Below are positions 23,501 to 38,236 of a stretch of DNA of 64,000 bases, piece by piece. The stretch comes from Scatophagus argus (taxonomy: Eukaryota > Chordata > Actinopteri > Scatophagidae), in the NCBI RefSeq assembly GCF_020382885.2, contig NC_058501.1, positions 18,906,001 through 18,970,000 on the forward strand, given 5' to 3'. The position numbers were made by a program, and so were the translations under genes. How positions within the stretch are numbered: the first letter of the stretch is position 1; each line of letters begins with the position of its first letter. The notes under the pieces were generated by a model, which was given only the letters and a program-made list of their open reading frames with translations, had not been told where the DNA came from and ran no database searches.

Positions 23501-26500
23501 TTTATTGAAATGTGGGTATTGTGGCTTTATGCCTACAGCTCACAGGGTCTAGGCAGCATTAGCATGATATATAGACCCCTCAACAGAAGAAGACCTTTTC
23601 TGTTTCCTGCCCTCCTCCCAAACTTCATAACCCGTTCACTTGAAATAAAAAGAGATGTGTTCTAATCACACAGCATTGGTGCAACACTCCAGGCTGTCCC
23701 TCCTTCCCATCAAATCTCCATGACATCAAACTTGCACACCCTCAAGAGAGAAACACACACCACATTCTGTCCCCGCAGCTGTGAACGGTTTTGCCAAAAA
23801 ATCCACGGGCGTTTACCAAACAGCGCCACGCCTTCTATGTGAGCCAATCGCCGCAAGTCAGACAGATTTCAAAACAAATCAGACAGCAAAGCGGCACCGC
23901 AGAAAGTCGCTTCCGCTCTCGGTCAGCCCCCTCCTCTCCCAAAAAAATGCTTCACCCCACCCAAGAACAGAGTGTTCCTCCATGGGTGGTTTGAGGAGGC
24001 ACAAGTGTGTTGTGTGTTTCATGCAAATGCGTGTGTGCATGAGCCAAAGGGGAATAGTGGAAACCATCACCCTAAGTGCAATGGGAAAAGAATGACAATC
24101 TCTCTGTGCGTCTTCAGTTTAGGGGGGGAAAAAGGAACTGAAAGGAGTATTTAAAATTCCAAGAAATGTCACAAAATGACAGTAAAAAAATAAAAAATAA
24201 AAATGCAGGGCTATGAGTAATGGGTTTGGTAAGAAATGCTTCAACAGTTGAAGTTCAGTTCATCTGAGAAGAACATCGAAATTAGTTCAGCCCTGTCAAA
24301 TTGGGAACTTGATGGTCTTATCCCCTTGTATTCTGCTCCAACAGACCTGGTACAACTGAGAGGAGTCACACTGGGGAAAATTCAGCATTGTTATCCCATT
24401 ATCTCTGAGACAATTTGAGATATGAGATTTCTCTTAGATAAGAAGAGGCACGCTGCATGAGGTTGTCTAGATCAATGGCAGAAGACTGCCAGAGCTCAAA
24501 ATCCTGACGCCACAGCTCCCTTGAGACAGACTCCTCACCTCAATTGGCCCTTGTACCAAAACCACTAAGACAGAAAAAATGTATAGAATGTCTAATAGAT
24601 GGATGGAGCGAAAGAAAGGCAGAGAGATTAAAGACGAGATAACATGGGTGTCTGCTAGATGGAGTGATAAAATAGACTGAAGTAATATCAAAGGCAAAAT
24701 TATATTGTTTTTCATATTACAGTCTCCTGATTGCTGTCTCCCATATTTGAATGCGTGCCCATGCTTTGGTAATTTGCATGTACATTAATCATTTTCAGTG
24801 AGAAATGAACTGCCATGGCTGCCTGAAGGCTGCAGGGGGAAAGACAGTGAGAACGGGCTTCTTGGCATCAGATACCCAACTCAACCTGAATATACTGCCT
24901 GAACCCAACCTGGCTGAGGCTGCAAGAGCCAAGGGGAGATGTAAGGTGCTTATAATCCTACACCATAAATCTGTCCAGCATGCATCATATGCTCTCATTT
25001 TCTGAGTGTGTGTGCGTGTCTGTGTGTCTGACACACTCTCAAATTACTCTGCTCCCCTGAGCCAAGACGAAGGATAAAATATGAATCAGCTAAAGTCTAG
25101 GATAGTTTCCAGTCTCTCCAGATTCTACTACCATCAAGTGACACGAGCATGCATTCCTACACACACACACACACACACATACGCATGCATGCACGCACAG
25201 CAGACACGCACAAGCAGCTCTGAACACTCAGAAAGTTTCAAGTCTCTCCACTTCATGCTAAGCTTCTGTCAAACACACTCTCTGCTGCACATTTGACATG
25301 CATATCCCTCATGTTTGACAAGTGTCTCTCTACTGCAGCTTCTGGAGCCTGCACTTAGTGACAGGATTATGAGAGTCTGTCTGTCTCTTTACCTATAAAT
25401 CAATTAGTTAAAGTGATATGATCCAACAGGGCTATAAATACTACTGCCTGTGGAGACAGGGGTTATGTGCCTTTACAGAGGATGAGACTATGAGTACAGT
25501 ATACCTGAAAAGACATCTTTCTCTTGTCTTCATTTCCTCACATGGAAATTTCTTTCTCTTTTTTTCCATCTCTCTGGTCTGTGTGATTCCTTTCAATAAA
25601 GGAAGCCCCATGAACTTTTGTCCTGCTGGCCCCACACAGACCACTTCCTAAAGATACTTTATAAACAACAGTCAAGTCGCTTTATATTAAAGTGTCTCGG
25701 TGACTGCCTGGCACCCCTGCTGACCTGCTGCACAATCCCCTGGCGTCTGACTGCCCTGAGTGTTGGAAAAAGCTTGGCACTGTAAACACACACAAGGAAA
25801 ACTATGTCTTGGACATAAGACACAAGCAGGCAGAAAGAGACAAATCTGACACAGGAGTTGCAATTGCATATACCCCAAATAAAATATATTTTAGAGGCAT
25901 GCATCACACATTTGTGTTTAAATATACTTAATACGCCAAAAGCAGTATGGATTATGGATTTTTGTATCCCATTCCAACCCATGCTGACATATACAATAAA
26001 GCAAACCCCGCCAGTATAACAATGGCATCATCTAACCCCCTTGAAGTTAATGAACTTCTGGGCGCCAACAGGGCAATCCCCACACCAAGTTCCCTTAAAA
26101 CCCCACCATTAAAGGCATTATGAAGTCAAGAGCGAGACTACACACTATTCTCAGCAGTGACATGCTGTCAGACCAATCAGCGGGCCCAAACACACACGCC
26201 TATAGAAGCAGACAGCCCCTCCCCCTACACAAGCCCCACAAAGACACAAACACACAACACAACCGACCCTGATGCTTTGTTGCAATTGATGCGTGTTTCT
26301 GCACAAATGCAGTATGCACCCATAGATGCTTGCATTCAGGTATAATGAGTCATAAAGACCCAAAATGCGGACATACATTCAGGGTTTCAGAATCAACCTC
26401 TAACTTAAGTTCAGCATCATGCAAATTGTTGTTGCACCAACTTAGTTTCAGAGCACTGGAAAGAAAAGGCCAGTGAGGTTGCCACTAATCTACACTGAAG

Positions 26501-29274
26501 CAGTCAGTGGCACCTCAGTGGAAACTGTAATCGGTTCACAGATACACAATTCTACGTAACCTTCCTTCAGTAAGGAGGTGATTAGCAAGCCACGACCTCA
26601 GAGTACTGCAGGCTTCCTAGAAGTCAGAAACCATTAGGTATTTATAGGAGCTTAATGGTACTGTCTCGGCATACTGGCTGTCTAGTACCCATCATCAAGC
26701 CAACATAACATCTCTTTCCAATACCACTCATGGCAGCATAGTCTACAACACACAGTCTGCTTTTGAAGATTATTTTCCTAGAACTACCACACATACTCTG
26801 GGTTTGATGAACTGTCTCAAGAGGCTTTGCTTTTAGTTGGTCATCCACCGCCCACCACCACTACCAACCCTCAACTCAAACCCCAGTCGGCCCACTTCCC
26901 ACGCAAACCGCCATGCTATACCACTTAATTTCATTTTATTTCATCAGCAGCTTAACAACAATTCCTTAATCTTTTTTTCTTTGCCCATCACAACAGGAAA
27001 AAAAGAAGACCGTTTTGCATCAAATGATTTGCTCATGCGTGATACTGTTGATTGATATGAAAATGCAATGAATGATACAAGTTGTGTTTTCCAGCTTGCA
27101 AATGCTGCTGTCAAATTTAACTGCATGATATGCTAGTTAAATTACATGTATGAGAGTGCACCTGTTTTCAGTCAAGTGTGTGTGTGGGGGGGGCGTTAGC
27201 AGGATTTTGGGTTCTTGCTTTGTGGACTGAATCTTATCATGTGAATTCATGTTAACCTTGTCAAACTTGGTCTTACAAGCTGACTTCACATGCATACTTA
27301 TTGTTAATCTTTCATTAAACAGATAATGTTTTAGCTGTCCATACTCTTTAATTCTATAACTACACTTAATGAAGTAACTTTCATGTAAATTTCTTGCCAT
27401 GTGAGCAAATGTGGACTTAGCACGGTCTGCAAAAATTAAGATTTATGGACCTTCTCTCATACTGCCAACAAAAAAATGCCTTCTAAATGCCTTTATTAGG
27501 TATTCAAAATGCTATAAATTCAAATGGGATTACCCACTTGATGAGCCAAGTTCATTTAAAAGTTGAACACATTCACGGCAAGAGCCCAGATAGGAAGTTG
27601 GAGGAGAAATTAAGGTTTTACTGTGTCTTTCTGAGTGACAATATTTCTGTCTGCCGTTTGTCCGGTTCCTGTAAGTAAGCTACACATGTAACTCCTAAGT
27701 GTATGTTTACATTACTATTCTGACCAAAACCAGGTCAGCCCTGTGACTGACATTATGGCTGCCTGCTTTAAACAACTTGTTTAATGCCCCGTCATTACCT
27801 GGAATGGGCCCCATGTCTCGCCTGTGGCCTGAAATAGCCCAGGATCTCAGACTGCCACTATTGACCCCCCTCCACCACCACCCCAATTTGCAGTTTCATA
27901 AATAGCAGACTGAAACGTTGTTGCTAAAGATAAAGAGGCCCTGTGGTTGAAGACTCTTGTAAGTGCAGGACTAATGAGACAAAGTCTACCTAGAGACACA
28001 TAGAGACACACCTTAGCAGGGTTCAGTTTAATGGGACGGGCTTAAGGTGTCAGTCAGGTGCTTGGAATTAGAGCTGAGGCCGACAGAGACTCGGTGACAG
28101 GGTTCATGTGATGCAATGGCAATGCAACAAGTTTTGGCAAGAGATTCCTCAGACACACAAAAAAATATGAACACGTACTGATAGACACGTGCCATTATTT
28201 TGGTCTTTGACTAAATCTGATCATGTGAAAGTGTCTAAAATTCTAAACAGTTCTGAATGAGTAGAAATCTGCTGCCAACTCGATAATTCTTCTTGTAATG
28301 CTTACTTTTAAATTTATCACAATAAAAGTCTATTTAATTACAGGTTTATGCTGGAAAAATAGGTAGAGCTGGTCCATGCGCTGTGGCCAACACTTGCTTT
28401 GTTAAATAAAACAAAAAAAGAAAAACAAAGCAGATCCAAATTCAACATGATGAACAGTTTAAAGCAAGATTCTCATGACTGACAAAGCCTCTACAAAGAG
28501 CTATTAAACTACTACCGCTTCCTTCTCACACATTGCCATGGAAATGATGCAAACTCTACATCTACAGGTGCATCATCAGGGCAAACACCGCTGTGTTGCT
28601 AGTCACCCTGCCCCTTTCCTCTGTCCTCAGATGGCCATAATGAATAGAAACAAGATGAGACTGAGCAGAGGCTGATAATATGGGCAGATGTCCAGGAGGT
28701 TACTCTAGGCACTAAGCCAGACAGGCAGCAGTGGTGGACTGTGGTCAGTTTTGAGCACCCCTCTCAATATTTACATCGTGGACAGTAGACCTGTGATATC
28801 CTACAAGTTTCCCTCAGTTGATATGATTGTCAGGTCTGTTCTTCAAGTTTTAAGTTCAAGTTTTTCTAACTACCACGTTCATTTGCTGCAGATATGGAAA
28901 GAAATCATTAAGCACTGTGGTGTTAATGAAAGGATTTCACGTACTACAACGGACGCTGTTGCCCATCATGAGCTGCTCTCAGCAGCTGGATGAGCGCAGC
29001 TTTGTCACACGTACAGCAAGTGATTCCACTCCAGACTACATTCTGCCATCATTGATCTATTAGAATGACTGACGGCAGTAATGAAGTAAGACCAGATAAC
29101 GCATGGCACCATTCATGCGTAACCGACACGGAATCCCACGGTGACATGTGTATGGCACGAGGGGTGGGGGAAAAAAATAGAATGATCATTGGATATACTC
29201 AATGTTATGACTTGACACTTTGTGATCAATTTTACACGTTAAAGAAACCACGCTGGCTCGCGTTTATCCCTTAC

Positions 29275-29763
29275 CTTCCAGCCAGCTGAGCTATTACTGT
29301 CACCCTTATCCTTGAAATAGGGCACATAACGGACCATCCAGTCGTATATCTGTGACAGCGTGAGTCTCTTTTCTGGGGTGCTCTCAATGGCGCGGGTAAT
29401 GAGATCCGCGTAAGACTGGTTCCCCCACGCGTTCCGCCGCGAGGATTTGGCTTTGCGCAGCGGTCCGGTCACATCGAGCGCCGCGCCAGTCAGGCATGGG
29501 TGCGTCGCGCCTGTGGGTGCCGGGGCGCCGGCTGGATGCTTCAGCTCTCCTGGCGTTCCGCCCACGAGCCCCGCTCTGCAAGCCGGGACGTCCTCTGGTT
29601 CCACCTTGATGTTGGCCAGTGGAAGACCCCCGCTGACCTCGTGTCCACCGGGGAAATCCTCCGGGCAAGGCAGCGGCCAGGTGCATGAGCGAGGCCGGCT
29701 TTGCGGCTCGAAATCGGAATCAACCTGATGAGCGTCTAATTCGTCGTCCTCCATCATCAACAT
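29275..29763 (-). CDS. foxo6: Forkhead box O6 transcription factor, first coding exon (N-terminal part)
   Basis: This exon encodes residues 1-163 and ends GCTGGAAG|GTAAGG, a good donor that splits the forkhead domain between GWK and NSIRHN, the usual FOXO intron position. The start codon at 29763 follows an in-frame TAA directly, so the N terminus is fixed apart from a choice among Met1, Met3 and Met4. The region around [23 protein letters not shown] matches the FOXO6 N terminus and holds the first AKT/14-3-3 site, with Thr28. The forkhead begins near residue 103 ([20 protein letters not shown]) and includes [20 protein letters not shown]. An IKVEPED string at residues 52-58 fits the SUMO consensus. 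The partner exon lies 24.9 kb downstream at 2611-4332. Confidence 0.93.
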
Positions 29764-32700
29764 TTACCCTTCGGTTGAGAACGGAACGAGTCAAATGAGG
29801 AGCAGTTGAAGGGAATACCTCCACGATCCCCGTATCCGGCTGTCTTCAACGAAATTCACGTTGAAATTCACCTCGTAATGCCTCTGTTAAGGTTACAGTC
29901 TGAATCAATAAGAGGTAATTCAACGGAGTAGAAGAATCATGGTGAACACGAGCAAAATCACAGCATCGCGTGGAGAGATAAGAGAAGTAGTAAAAGTAAT
30001 AACAATTTTTCGTCCATTTTACCTGGAGTAAATTATCAAACGTTGATGAAAATGTCCCTTATTCAACAGTCAGACTCAAGACAGTCAGTCTCAAACGCTT
30101 GTCAGAGCCAGTCATGGGGGCTTTTCAATCCAGTTGCAGCAACAGATGATATTTCAGATAAGGGGCATATTTGCCAAGCAGTCGACGTTAAATCCTCCAG
30201 AAGACAACAGGAAGAATAGGGAAAGGGGGGGGGGGGATCACCAGGGCTGCGTAGAGTGCATCCACTGAGGCGATAATGCGTGATTACCGTGAATTATTAA
30301 ATCTTCCAGTCTGCACGGATTAAGCTGGCAGCGGCACATTCAAGTCCATTCAGCCTGAACAGCACCCAACTGTCTGCAATTATAATGAAAAGGCGTACGC
30401 ATGTGACGAATCGATAAATTCCCAGTCTGAAAAATATAAAAGGAAAAAAAAAAAACAGTCCAGCAATCAAATTTCGTATCCACTTGTCAGGTTGATAAAA
30501 CTGGCTTTTATCACTCCTCCTCTTGCTCCCCTCTACCCCTCTTGCCTTTTCACTCTCTCTCTCTCAGATCCCACACATGTTCTCATTTGCTTACAACTCG
30601 TTCTGTCGATGTGAACCGAGGATGACGCGCCGGCGCTGTAGTGGAGATGCTGCCAATTGGAGTGCGCTCACGAAATCAATAGCCTACTCTCCGAACATGA
30701 TTACAGCGAAATCCCGTACTCTCTCTCTCTCTCCTATACCTTCTATCTCTCTCGCTCTTCCTCCATCATCTCTGATATGAACGGAGGTAGCAAAACCTAA
30801 ATTCTTAACCAAAAACTCTGCATAATGATCTTTTCTGGCGGCTCTTTGTGTGCCAGCCTCCACGTCCTGACGCGCTTAAACAAGACAATGCGAGAACTAC
30901 ACGGGGAGAAATTCCTACACAATTTCGAATAGGGTTTTCTTAAAAAAAAAAAAAATAGTGTCTGATCCGTCTTTGTACGTAACAAATTGCCCAGTGCAAC
31001 GTGTGCAGCGTTCAAATGCCCTCCAGGGAGAAGTCTCGGTGCGCAGGAGGTTTCTCTGCTGATCATTCGCGGGCTATACCTCAGTGAGTGTAATTTTCTA
31101 TGCCGATTAGACAGATTTAGTTCAGATTAAGAGAGATTAGGTAACCCTAGATTTTAATCCGGGAGGAGTGAGATGAAATGGGACTTTTCAGAGGCCAGAA
31201 TGAAAAATCATCTCTGCCCCACACTCCAACTGAGGTGAGAAGACATAAAACACATATTATTATCATCTCAAAACGCATTTGCCAAGCCTCAACGCCAAAA
31301 GCACGCTGCTATGGCACACACAGCTGTGGTCAGACCTGTGTGTGTAATTCTGCTACACTGATTGTGTGTATGTGTGTGTGTGTGTGGGGGGGGGGGGGTA
31401 AATTCCGCCCCTCCATCCCACCACCACCCTCCCAAACTCTGACAGCAATTCTGACAGATGGGCGGGCACACAGTCAAAGGTGCTCTATTCCAATTGGTTG
31501 TTTATTTCACTCATGTCATTAGGTGTTTTCCTTTTTTGTGGGGTGGTACCTCCACTCCACTGTACCTCAACCTCTCAACTTTATCCACCCAAAAAACGAT
31601 TTGCTGAGCTCACTATCTATTTCCTTTTTCACATTTTTATGCTCATTCACACCTGTTATGTTGATGACTGCTGTGGGGGAAAATATTACTTATTCATGGT
31701 CTTTTATAACTAGCCCTGTCTCTACATACTCACTCACACACAGGAACATGCAGCTACAATTTCTGACATTTGGAGGTTAGGCAGCCGTTCCACTGCAAGC
31801 ATTTTTCCCACCCTTGGGTAAGACCTACGAGGGTGTATTCTTGTGAATGCATTGCAGTCAAAATATTCAACAGCTAAATAATAAATTGTCCCTCAACACT
31901 GGGATCCATAACTCTGAAACTTAATGAGAGAGAATTCTACTCAGCATATTTTGCTCCTTGTTGATACAACACATCCTCATACTCTTCAGCGAAGCACACA
32001 CATTTCACGGAAACTATCAAAACAAGCACCTGTGCAGCAAAGTGCAGACCTCGCCCTCTTCGTGCAAAATGTGCATGGACATAAGCCATACTTAAAAGTT
32101 GCACAACGTGGCCACAACGTGTGCACTCAGACATGACTAATGTTGGGAAATTTGTGTCAAAAATAGCGTTCCTTGAAATGCAAGCGGATGTGTCATACTG
32201 TGTCATGGCTTGACTTAATGTTGAGCATCAGGGGGATCAGATGGTAGAAATGCCATGTTGCTAATTGTTTGTTTGAGTCTATGATCCCTATTGCACCTGC
32301 CTGTTTGATCAGTGGGAAATTATTATTTAGTGTACTTTTATTATAATTTGGCCACTTATATGTAGCAAGAGTAACACTCAAACCAGTGTTGGAGAGAGAT
32401 GAGCCATTTCATATCCTCTAGTCTCTAACACAAAGTGCTACTCGTGATGCTAGCTCACAAGTTATATTCCTGAGTGCTAGAAAAATTGATGACACTAGAT
32501 TACACAATGTGTCTTGATTGCACATTAAGTGAAAGAAAAGTGATTGTAAACACGAAGAAGGCAAATGAGGCTCACGACAGGACTGAATCTGCAGAAAAAC
32601 AAGACGTGGAGGAACAGGAGAGGACTCAGGCAGACGGAGAGGTGAGAGCCCCAGGCAGCAGTTTAAAAACTGTATGTGTTTGGTCCCTTCCAGGCTGACT

Positions 32701-35700
32701 GCTATGCTGCCCCCATACCAGACATTCCAGAGGCAGCGTGGCTGGCTTCAGGCTCTGCGTGGCTGATCCTAGAACAGCATGTTCTTCACAGCAGTAATCA
32801 CCTCAGCCAGCCACAAGCAAGGCAGAGCACCACATCAACAACAAGGCAGAGCTTTGTGCCTGTCAATTTTCACCCTGAAAAAGTGCTCTGGAATTTCAAT
32901 CACATAAAGAAAAAGAACATATTTTTCCACCCACTTCTGCAAGGCCCATCCTCATTTTCTCGGCCCTGCCACTTTACACATACCTCGCAACCTCATGATG
33001 TTGTGCAACTTATCCCTGTGCCCCATTGCCCAGTGGGATTAGGACGAGAGGAAGCTAGAGAAGCCACAAGAACACCCTTGGGAGATCGATGAATGTCTGG
33101 GGAAACACCTCCCCTGGTTTTCCTCCCCTCTCAGCTAACAACCCACACCCTCTAACAAGCATATGGGCTCCCAATGACAGATGAAGGAGAGGGCTCAAAT
33201 CCAAGTACTGGGAACGCTCCTGAGTAGGCAAAGCTGGATTTCACCCCTTTGTGGCATTGGCCCAAAGTAGGCTAACTTTAAGACTTCCTGCCCCAAGCAA
33301 GAGCCAGCTTTTCTGTGGCATCTTGGCATCTGCGCTGCCAGCTTATGAACATTATGTTCAGAGGCAGCAAATACAATTGGTGCCAAGACTTTTAATTAAG
33401 ACTGTGTTGCGGAATGGAAAGTAAAGACATGTGCAGGTAATGGCTTCTATGCCAATTTCAAAGGCCTAACAAAATATGATTAACTAACACTATCTGCCTT
33501 AGCCAATTAATTATATTTAACAGTTTAAGACCCAGAACAACCAAATGGCCCAAAGAGGAAACTCAGTGTGCAGCAAATATAATTGTATTGCAATAAAGTG
33601 ATGATGTCAAAGATGGTTAAAGACTGTAAAGGTGAGTGAACAGAGTAGTTATGTTGTTGCACTGCAGTTGTGCACTATATGTATATATAAGGCTATGTGT
33701 GAGTACAATAGAACAAACTTTAAAAAATATTATTTTAAAATAAATAACTAGGATTTAGACTGTTGGGTAAACAACAACATGTAATTTAAACATGTCATCT
33801 TGGGCTCTTAAAACCTGTAAGAGGCTTTCCCCCCTATTTTCAGATAATGTATAAAATAAATGATCAACTAGTAATACGAAAATGTAAAAAGCAGACGTCA
33901 GTTTGAAGCAGTTGAAGAAATTTGATGACTGAGTTGAATGAAACCTTTTCAAAACATTCTAACAAACTACGGGATAAAATAAAACTTTAAAACTTGTTGC
34001 TGTAATAACCAAAAGTCAAAATACTTGCAGCTTCTATGACCCCACACACAAATTTCACATTGCTGTGACCCTAAGCCCGGATGAAACCTATACTCATAGA
34101 TTCATCAGGAGTTTTGCATGTATGTGTTAGAAGAGGGTGTCACTTCAGTTTCAATTTCTTAAAATAAACCATGCAGATTATCATATTGCCTTTGGCAACG
34201 AGTTAAATTCCTCAATTGTGCATGTCAGTGGTTGGCTACATGCACAATAGCCGAGCAGGCCTGATGCCAAGACGCTGATTAGCCTAGCTATGCCTCTGTT
34301 CTCCAGGCAATGCGGAGTGGAGGTGCAGTGGGAGTCCAGCTCATCACCAAAGAGCACTGTGCTAAACACAAGTTTAAGTGGAAGAAAGCCAGCATACTGT
34401 AGAGTATTCATGCTGGACACATAAAGCCTTGGGCAATGATGCATCTGCCTCTTTAATACATAATTCACTCAGAGCTGAAACATCACGCTTTAGTCCTAAG
34501 CGCCAGTAGCCTGTCTCTGGTTTTTGGAACATAAGACTCCATTAGATAACCTGGTCTCATTGACAGACAACTTTGTGTATTAAATAACTACAATCGATAT
34601 AGCAGACATAATAGTCAAGCGCTCATAGGGTGGTTTTCAAGGTGTATCTAATAAATGTTGAAGCAATGTCCTCTCACCTTTCCACCTCAGCAAGTTTGTC
34701 CCCGTCAGCCTTGATGTGCAGGTAGGTCAACATGTAGAGACAGCCATCTGCCCTCGAGCTCTCACTCCAGACATATTCGCGGTCACTTTACATTGCAACC
34801 CCTGCAAATGCACCTTGCTGTAGGAGTATTATTAGAAGCACTCATGTCATATAGCTCACGTCATTATCATAACTGACAGGATGTGCATTAGTTACTTCAG
34901 TCTCCACAGCAGATTGGCCATAACGTTGACACACTAGTATACAGTCCATTTTGGAATTCGGCATGAAGAGTGAAGAACCCAAGGCAGTTGTAGAGCTTTC
35001 ATGTGTAGCAGGCCCAGCTCAAGTTCCCATGAAAGAGGCACTAATGGGTTAACAGTAGAAATGAGAGGGGAAGAGAGGGAAAATCAATGCTTTTGTTGAG
35101 GGGAAGAAAGAAAGGCTTTCACAGGTCTATGTATCATTAAGCAATTGAGAAAGCTAATTAGAGTGGGGAGAAAAGATGTGCAGATCTCACAGCTAATTAT
35201 TTCCATGGCAACCACAGCTGCTATAGATGATCCGAGGGAGCGTTCAGCAGGCGAGTCAACCATTTACACAAAGAGCAAGAGAGACCCCTAGTGAGCCAAG
35301 TTGAAAGTGTTCACGACAAGCTGCAGACTCAATATATTGATTAAATACAAGCAAACAGCTTTAAACATAAAACACAAATCATAGAAAACTTAGAGGTTAC
35401 TACAGTGGGACATATAAAGTTCTTTGTGCAACATACATCATACTCTGGCAGGAGTGACAGGAGTTAATTTATATGGTAGCAAATTTGTATGAAATTTTTT
35501 GAAATTTTGATATATTTTTTTTGTTTGTTTTGTTTTGGGTTTTTAGGTGTTAAACCTGCTCCACAGAGGAATTTTTTTCAAATTACACAAGACCCTAAGA
35601 ACTATATTTCACATTGTAAACATCAATTACGGCAAATAACACTTGTCTGGTACATGTTCTGTTTTCTGTAAAAGGGGCCATCCTATGATTGCTTTACACT

Positions 35701-36838
35701 CAGTGCAATTACTCTTTGCAACATTTGTTCGGTTTATTCTCAGAACCACCACTAATGCCTGTTTTGTTTTAATTATTTATTTTAAAGAAAAGCAGATTGC
35801 ACGGTGCAGCAGAGGACTATTCTGCAGGTGCAGCCTCATGCTCATAAGCCCGAAACAATAATTATGTTATCGACTTATCATACAATATGGACATGACACC
35901 GATATTTTTTTCTGACCTCTGTTGTCCGTTGTGTTTATATACATGTTTATTTATATAAGAACGTCACCAACATGATGCCAGAATAAACTCCTGGGTTTTT
36001 CCTACCATGTAAGACTTGAGTTGCCTGAAATTAGAATGATTGTCAACTCTGTTTTCATCATCAGTCGACTTTAAGATTCGGCAGATTCGCCGGTGTGGAC
36101 CCAGACGAAGACTTGGGTGCAGCGCCTTAGTGTTTTTCACAGCACCTAAGCTGAATGAATAGAGGAAAACCTATGCTGAGACAAGTATGCTCTCAGTGTT
36201 GAAGCTTCTCCATGGGTGGGACTCAGCTCAGTGCAGCTCCTCCACCCACAGAGGCAGATACAGGGAACCAGATAAAGTGAGGATAACATGTTACTCACAG
36301 GTAAAATGTGTCTTTCCCATTGACTTCTATTCCAGACAGAGGGTTTGGAAGAGCAAATCCATAAGAAAGTGGAGGATCCACCAACATGAACAAGCTTTTG
36401 ACTTTTCTTTTTTTTAAACTGTGGAAAGAAAAAACTGGCAAAATCGAAAAGTCAAAAAATGACAGTGTTGCTTATCACAATTATTTCTGTCATCTCACAA
36501 AAACTAGTTACACGACAGTCCTATACGGACATACTACAAACGTTAAAACTTAAACGAACTACCGATGACTTTCACCAAAATGTGTGAAGTCAATTAGTTC
36601 AAGAGTGATTTGGTTACTGTGTCAAAACTTCGGTGACCACGCTTTAGTAAAAACTGAATATTTTGTGGACATTTTCAGGCTCACGAAAAAACTGACTAGA
36701 AGTGTAACCGTTAAGTCGAGGTAAAATTGTATTTAATTTTAGGCAAAATGTGAAAAAAAACATAGGAAATAATGAATAACAGGATGTGTAATTTGTCCGT
36801 AGTAGTCAGAAATCACTTGAAAGACTAAATTATGTCAT
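29764..36838. other. Intergenic region between foxo6 5' end and med18 3' end
   Basis: About 7 kb without a supportable gene. The first few hundred bases upstream of the foxo6 start should contain its 5' UTR and promoter; no clear core promoter element was found. A T/G microsatellite with a G run lies at 31363-31398. The remainder is AT-rich sequence, with a T-rich segment around 35505-35545. ORFs above 100 codons here have no family character. Confidence 0.7.
31363..31398. repeat. (TG)n followed by G12 homopolymer
   Basis: TG units run directly into about twelve G residues near 31387-31398. It lies upstream of foxo6. Confidence 0.92.
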
Positions 36839-38236
36839 TTAATGTCTCTGTTTGCTGGGGTCAATCTTCTCCAGGTGAACCAGGGGTTTGAGCTGCTCGG
36901 CAAAGCTGCGCATGTCCTCCGACACAGTGTCCTGGCCAGCAGGAGCCAGTACACTCAACTCCACAAGGTACGAAAGTGACAGACGCTCCGTGTTCTCTGT
37001 ATTCCCTGGTACCAGGATGCGCGACAGCTTGCTCACCACAATTTTCATAGCACCTTTGCGGAATATGTGTCCATTAGCAACAAACTCATGGTCCATGCGG
37101 AAACCCATCTCATTGAGGAACTCCGGCAAACTGTGAGAGGCTGCCACGTCGACACAGTTGCGCACCAGGGCATGCCGGCTCTTGTCTCCCACTTCAGGTT
37201 GGCCTAGGTAGCGGAGATGCCATGGAGATGTGGGATGGGAGAGAGCGCGTCGGGCACGCAGAATGAAAGGGTTTCCTTGTTGGCCTTTCAGAAGATAAAC
37301 TAGTTCATGATCTGTGAAGGTCTCGGGTTCCATATTGTCACACAGACCTCGGAGGCGATGCAAAAGGCTTTCCAGGGCCTGGTCTAACACACTGCCTGAT
37401 TAATAAAGGATAGAGAAGCAGATGTGTGCATATATATATAAACAATATGATGTGGTGTGATGACTGGGAGAGTGGAATGAATGTATTGTGCATGCAGAAA
37501 AATGTCATTTTAATGAATTCCTATTTGAATGGATACAGAATTGCTATACACAATTGTTCTGCTGCAATTTCAACAGAAATCTACAGACCCTTTGCGACTA
37601 ACAATCCTGTAGAAAATCCTACTTTTTCAAGGTTGTAGTATTATATTTTTGATGAAACTGTTTTAAAGAGCTGTTGAATCAAGTTCATGGTCAGACTGCA
37701 TGTTATGGTAATACTGAATTCCATTTTTATGTTGTGGGTTTCTAATATCTTGTAACCCCATTTCTACAGACTAAGGATTCTGGAAGGACTGTGAGACAGT
37801 GCATTTCAACACCTTGTCAAAAGATCAAATGAAGGAATGCTTTTAGGAAGAGCAGTGTTCACCCCACCACTAGAGTTACAGAGAATATATGCCAAAAAGT
37901 ACTACATGCTCTGGCTGATCACTGTGTCCTGCATACTGTGTGTGCACTTCTGGTTTCTGGTTTTCAGTGGCAGCAGAAACACTGTGTTTTGTCAATTTCT
38001 TACTGATTATATGATGATACAGAACACGATGTAGTTGTGATGTTATCATGTGATCACCGTTGGCATGTTTTCTTTGTATCACTATCCACTTAAAGTCAGT
38101 TAAAAGTCTGCCAAAATGTTTCACCTTCTTTCCTCAGCTGGGGATGTTTGTGACATATTTTACCTTGCAGCAGATATTCCATCATATTGATTGTGCCCCC
38201 GGTGACAGGCATCACTGTTACTGGTGGAGCTTCCAT
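36839..38236 (-). CDS. med18: Mediator of RNA polymerase II transcription subunit 18
   Basis: Coding exons are 38164-38236 and 36839-37395, giving 209 residues; human MED18 has 208. Exon 1 encodes MEAPPVTVMPVTGGTINMME and ends CAAG|GTAAAA; exon 2 opens after ATCAG with GCAGTGTGTTAGAC, restoring YLLQGSVLDQALESL. Further matches to vertebrate MED18 are HRLRGLCDNMEPETF, APAGQDTVSEDM and EQLKPLVHLEKIDP at the C terminus. An in-frame TGA lies three codons before the start. A TTTTAG acceptor at about 38251-38256 and a CAG|GTAATG donor at 38492 suggest an upstream non-coding 5' exon. MED18 forms the movable jaw of the Mediator head with MED20 and contacts RNA polymerase II and TBP in the nucleus. 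No truncation or frameshift is seen. Confidence 0.97.

Larger units (their letters stand above)
4333..29274 (-). other. 24.9 kb intron of foxo6
   Basis: A single intron separates the two foxo6 coding exons, with donor GTAAGG at 29274 and acceptor CTGCAG before 4332. No ORF inside has recognisable protein character. It holds dense (CA)n, (GA)n and (CT)n microsatellites, a 30-base poly-T, one dispersed teleost repeat (17322-17667), a purine-rich block (20130-20390) and several non-repetitive stretches with clustered homeodomain-type words that could be regulatory. Long FOXO first introns are common in vertebrates. Confidence 0.85.

Noticed and set aside
32676-33092. 138-codon plus-strand ORF between foxo6 and med18
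   Set aside because: No family character, no start context or splice partner; its composition is like surrounding intergenic sequence.
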